DNA of 64,000 nt from Streptococcus cristatus (GTDB lineage: Bacteria; Bacillota; Bacilli; Lactobacillales; Streptococcaceae). Below the pieces are notes generated by a model. The model ran no database searches and had not been told where the DNA came from. It saw only the letters and a program-made list of their open reading frames with translations. Positions 61,849 to 64,000 of this stretch are shown here, piece by piece (within the stretch, counting starts at the first letter, position 1; every line of letters begins with the position of its first letter). The position numbers and the translations under genes are program-made. The DNA is taken from assembly GCF_003943465.1 (NCBI RefSeq), contig NZ_RJPR01000003.1, positions 31,634 to 95,633 of the forward strand. Reading direction: 5' to 3'.

Positions 61849-63222
61849 ATGAAATTATATTTATATGAAATAGCAGAAGTCTTGGCTGCCAAAAATGATG
61901 TCAGTCAGTTTAAAAATGTAACTTTTAGAAATGCTGAATTTGACAGCCGTTTGATTAAGGCGGGAGATCTTTTTATCCCGCTTAAGGGCGCGCGTGATGG
62001 CCATGACTTTATCGCGACAGCCTTCGCTCAGGGAGCTGCAGCTACCTTGTCTGAGCGTCCAGTAGCAGAAGGACCCTATGTCTTGGTCGATGATGTGCTA
62101 GCAGCCTTTCAAGCTTTGGCTCAATACTATCTGGAAAAGACAGGTGTAGATGTGCTCGCTGTGACAGGCTCCAATGGGAAGACTACAACCAAGGATATGC
62201 TGGCTCAGCTATTGGCTACTAGCTACAAAACCTATAAGACCCAAGGCAACTATAATAATGAAATCGGTCTGCCCTACACGGTGCTCCACATGCCGGACGA
62301 CACAGAAAAGCTAGTTTTGGAAATGGGACAGGACCACTTAGGAGATATCCATCTTCTATCTGAAATTGCCAAGCCAAAAACTGGCATTGTGACCTTGATT
62401 GGCGAAGCTCACTTAGAATTTTTCGGAAGCCGTACGGAGATTGCTAAAGGAAAGATGCAAATTGCAGATGGCATGAAGGAAGGCGGCTTGCTCTTGGCTC
62501 CAGCAGACAAGATTGTCAATGACTTTCTGCCAGATCAGCAAAAAGTAGTCCGCTTTGGTCCTGATGCAGATATTTGCTTGACCCGTCTAGAAGAGCGCAA
62601 AGACAGCTTGACCTTTGAAGCGAATTTTCTGGAGCAGGCGATTGACTTGCCTGTGACTGGCAAATACAATGCGACCAACGCCATGATTGCGTCTTACGTA
62701 GCCTTGCAGGAGGGTGTCAGTGAGTCGGCGATTCGTCAGGCTTTTGCCCAGCTGGAATTGACCCGCAATCGAACCGAGTGGAAGAAGGCGGCTAATGGGG
62801 CCGATATCCTGTCAGATGTTTACAATGCCAATCCAACAGCTATGCGCTTGATTCTTGAAACCTTCTCAGCTATTCCAGATAGTCAGGGTGGCCGCAAGGC
62901 TGCAGTCTTGGCGGATATGAAAGAGCTGGGTGCTGACTCCAAGCTCATGCACGGAGCTATGATTACCAGTCTCAATCCAGAGATTATCACCGATCTTTTC
63001 CTCTATGGAGAGGACATGGAAGCCCTCTACGTCTATGCTCGGGAAATCTACCCACCAAATCGGGTGCATTATTTTGTCAAAAATGCTGACAAAGATCAGT
63101 TTGAAGATTTGACTAAGACTGTTAAGAATTGGTTGCAATCCTCCGACCAAATCTTGCTCAAGGGTAGTAATTCGATGAAGTTGGATAAACTAGTGGAGGT
63201 CTTGGAGCATGGGGACAAGTGA
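61849..63222 (+). CDS. murF: UDP-N-acetylmuramoyl-tripeptide--D-alanyl-D-alanine ligase
   Basis: 457 residues. Mur-ligase ATP site VTGSNGKTTTKDMLAQLL, the carbamylated Lys region GIVTLIGEAHLEFF, and DVYNANPTAMRLIL of the C domain. It adds D-Ala-D-Ala to the UDP-MurNAc-tripeptide in the cytoplasm. Placed after ddl, so substrate synthesis and use are neighbours. Overlaps the NUDIX gene by 14 bases. Confidence 0.97.
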   Translation: MKLYLYEIAEVLAAKNDVSQFKNVTFRNAEFDSRLIKAGDLFIPLKGARDGHDFIATAFAQGAAATLSERPVAEGPYVLVDDVLAAFQALAQYYLEKTGVDVLAVTGSNGKTTTKDMLAQLLATSYKTYKTQGNYNNEIGLPYTVLHMPDDTEKLVLEMGQDHLGDIHLLSEIAKPKTGIVTLIGEAHLEFFGSRTEIAKGKMQIADGMKEGGLLLAPADKIVNDFLPDQQKVVRFGPDADICLTRLEERKDSLTFEANFLEQAIDLPVTGKYNATNAMIASYVALQEGVSESAIRQAFAQLELTRNRTEWKKAANGADILSDVYNANPTAMRLILETFSAIPDSQGGRKAAVLADMKELGADSKLMHGAMITSLNPEIITDLFLYGEDMEALYVYAREIYPPNRVHYFVKNADKDQFEDLTKTVKNWLQSSDQILLKGSNSMKLDKLVEVLEHGDK

Positions 63223-63820
63223 TACAGCTTTAATTTTGCAACGACTGTTGGCTATAACGGATACAGGCTTGTCTTTTGCTGCCAGTGACTTTGATCGAGA
63301 ACGCTATGCGGATATCAGAGACAATCTGAATCAGCTGCTCAGCGAGACCAGTCATCTGGAACCGGATGAGCTATCTGACTTGCTCCGTCCGACAGATTAT
63401 TATGCGACTCCTTTGGTCGATGTCCGAGCTTTTATCGTTCAGCAGGGCAAGATTTGTCTAGTACGAGGACAGCAAGAGGAGACATGGGCTCTGCCGGGTG
63501 GTTTCTGCGAAGTAGGTTTATCTCCCAAAGAAAATATAGTAAAAGAAATTCTGGAAGAAACGGGATTTCAAGCTAGCGTAGTACGCTTGCTGGCTGTCTT
63601 TGATAGCAATAAATTCCAGCCACAAAGTAAGCAGTATGTCAAACTTGTGTTTGAATGTCAGCTGAAAGAAGGAGATTTTCAGCCAAATTTAGAAATCGCT
63701 GAGCTGAGTTTCTTTGCCCCACAGGATTTGCCTCTTCTATCCGAGAAAAGGATAACAAAAGAGCAGATGCAACTTCTATGGGATATTTATCAGAATCAGC
63801 AAGAACAATATATAGACTAG
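63209..63820 (+). CDS. NUDIX hydrolase with N-terminal helical domain
   Basis: 203 residues. An N-terminal region of about 65 residues (LLAITDTGLSFAASDFDRER) precedes the Nudix domain with box GGFCEVGLSPKENIVKEI and LEETGF. This two-part form is common in Firmicutes and acts on nucleotide-linked substrates such as ADP-ribose-type compounds; the substrate is not fixed. Starts 14 bases inside murF. Confidence 0.88.
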   Translation: MGTSDTALILQRLLAITDTGLSFAASDFDRERYADIRDNLNQLLSETSHLEPDELSDLLRPTDYYATPLVDVRAFIVQQGKICLVRGQQEETWALPGGFCEVGLSPKENIVKEILEETGFQASVVRLLAVFDSNKFQPQSKQYVKLVFECQLKEGDFQPNLEIAELSFFAPQDLPLLSEKRITKEQMQLLWDIYQNQQEQYID

Positions 63821-64000
63821 ATTGAAGTTGATGCTGATTGGATGCTTATATCCAATAGACTAGATAATCTAGCTCAATCTGTCCAGAGTTATAAGGGCCA
63901 GAAGCTATTACCTCTAGAAAGTTGAAAAACTTTTTGAGAAAAATTAAGGACTTTGCTAGGAAGAGCAAGCCCAGTGTCCTTAAAAAATATTTATTAGGAT
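63821..64000. other. Non-coding end of window with hairpins
   Basis: No gene is supported. Two hairpins are visible: ATTGGAT/ATCCAAT (63837-63856) and AAAGTT-GAAA-AACTTT followed by TT (63918-63935), the latter a possible terminator for the murF-NUDIX pair. Confidence 0.5.

Overview
The window is chromosomal DNA from a low-GC Gram-positive coccus of the genus Streptococcus, most likely the mitis/sanguinis (oral) group. The grounds are the vicR-vicK-vicX operon, the rnc-smc-HAD-HAD-ftsY order, a PBP2b-recR-ddl-murF cluster, extended -10 promoters (TGnTATAAT) before most operons, and a YSIRK/LPNTG surface protein built of SHIRT repeats of the type described from S. gordonii. The species cannot be fixed from the sequence alone. 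There are no rRNA or tRNA genes, insertion sequences, prophage genes or CRISPR arrays.

Layout. 1-8.5 kb: the 3' part of tex, an SprT-type metalloprotein, a PspC protein, two unassigned membrane proteins, a NUDIX hydrolase, hprK-lgt with two small envelope proteins, a C39-like lipoprotein with a strong cre site, and a U32 peptidase that looks leaderless. 8.5-15.8 kb: a TetR regulator divergent from an ABC/FtsX exporter with two palindromic operators; then a phosphoesterase, an Rrf2 regulator, a CatE-like dioxygenase with a twin-operator promoter and a structured leader, and ogt. 15.8-28.2 kb: pepQ, vicRKX, a composite hairpin repeat, a DUF454 protein, rnc, smc, two Cof-type HAD phosphatases and ftsY. 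28.3-34.8 kb: upp, clpP (CtsR box), ylbG and livJHMGF (CodY-like box). 34.8-43 kb: a non-coding stretch with two tandem three-hairpin modules, nnrD, an isolated ComR-like HTH, the tightly overlapped xseA-xseB-ispA-tlyA-argR-recN operon and a PPP-type phosphatase. 43.3-51.1 kb: one 2597-residue LPXTG surface protein with about 25 SHIRT-type repeats, the last 14 exactly 255 bp each. 51.3-57.7 kb: degV, hup, a lipoprotein, an MtaD-like deaminase, an OFA-family transporter, perR and gpmA. 57.8-63.8 kb: pbp2b, recR, ddl, murF and a NUDIX hydrolase.

How it works together. Most of the window is core housekeeping: envelope growth (vicRKX, lgt, pbp2b, ddl, murF), chromosome maintenance (smc, hup, recN, recR, xseAB), protein quality control (clpP) and nutrient control (hprK, liv, cre and CodY-like sites). 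The accessory and most unusual parts are the giant SHIRT protein, the hairpin modules after livF, the Rrf2/CatE regulatory region and the composite repeat after vicX.
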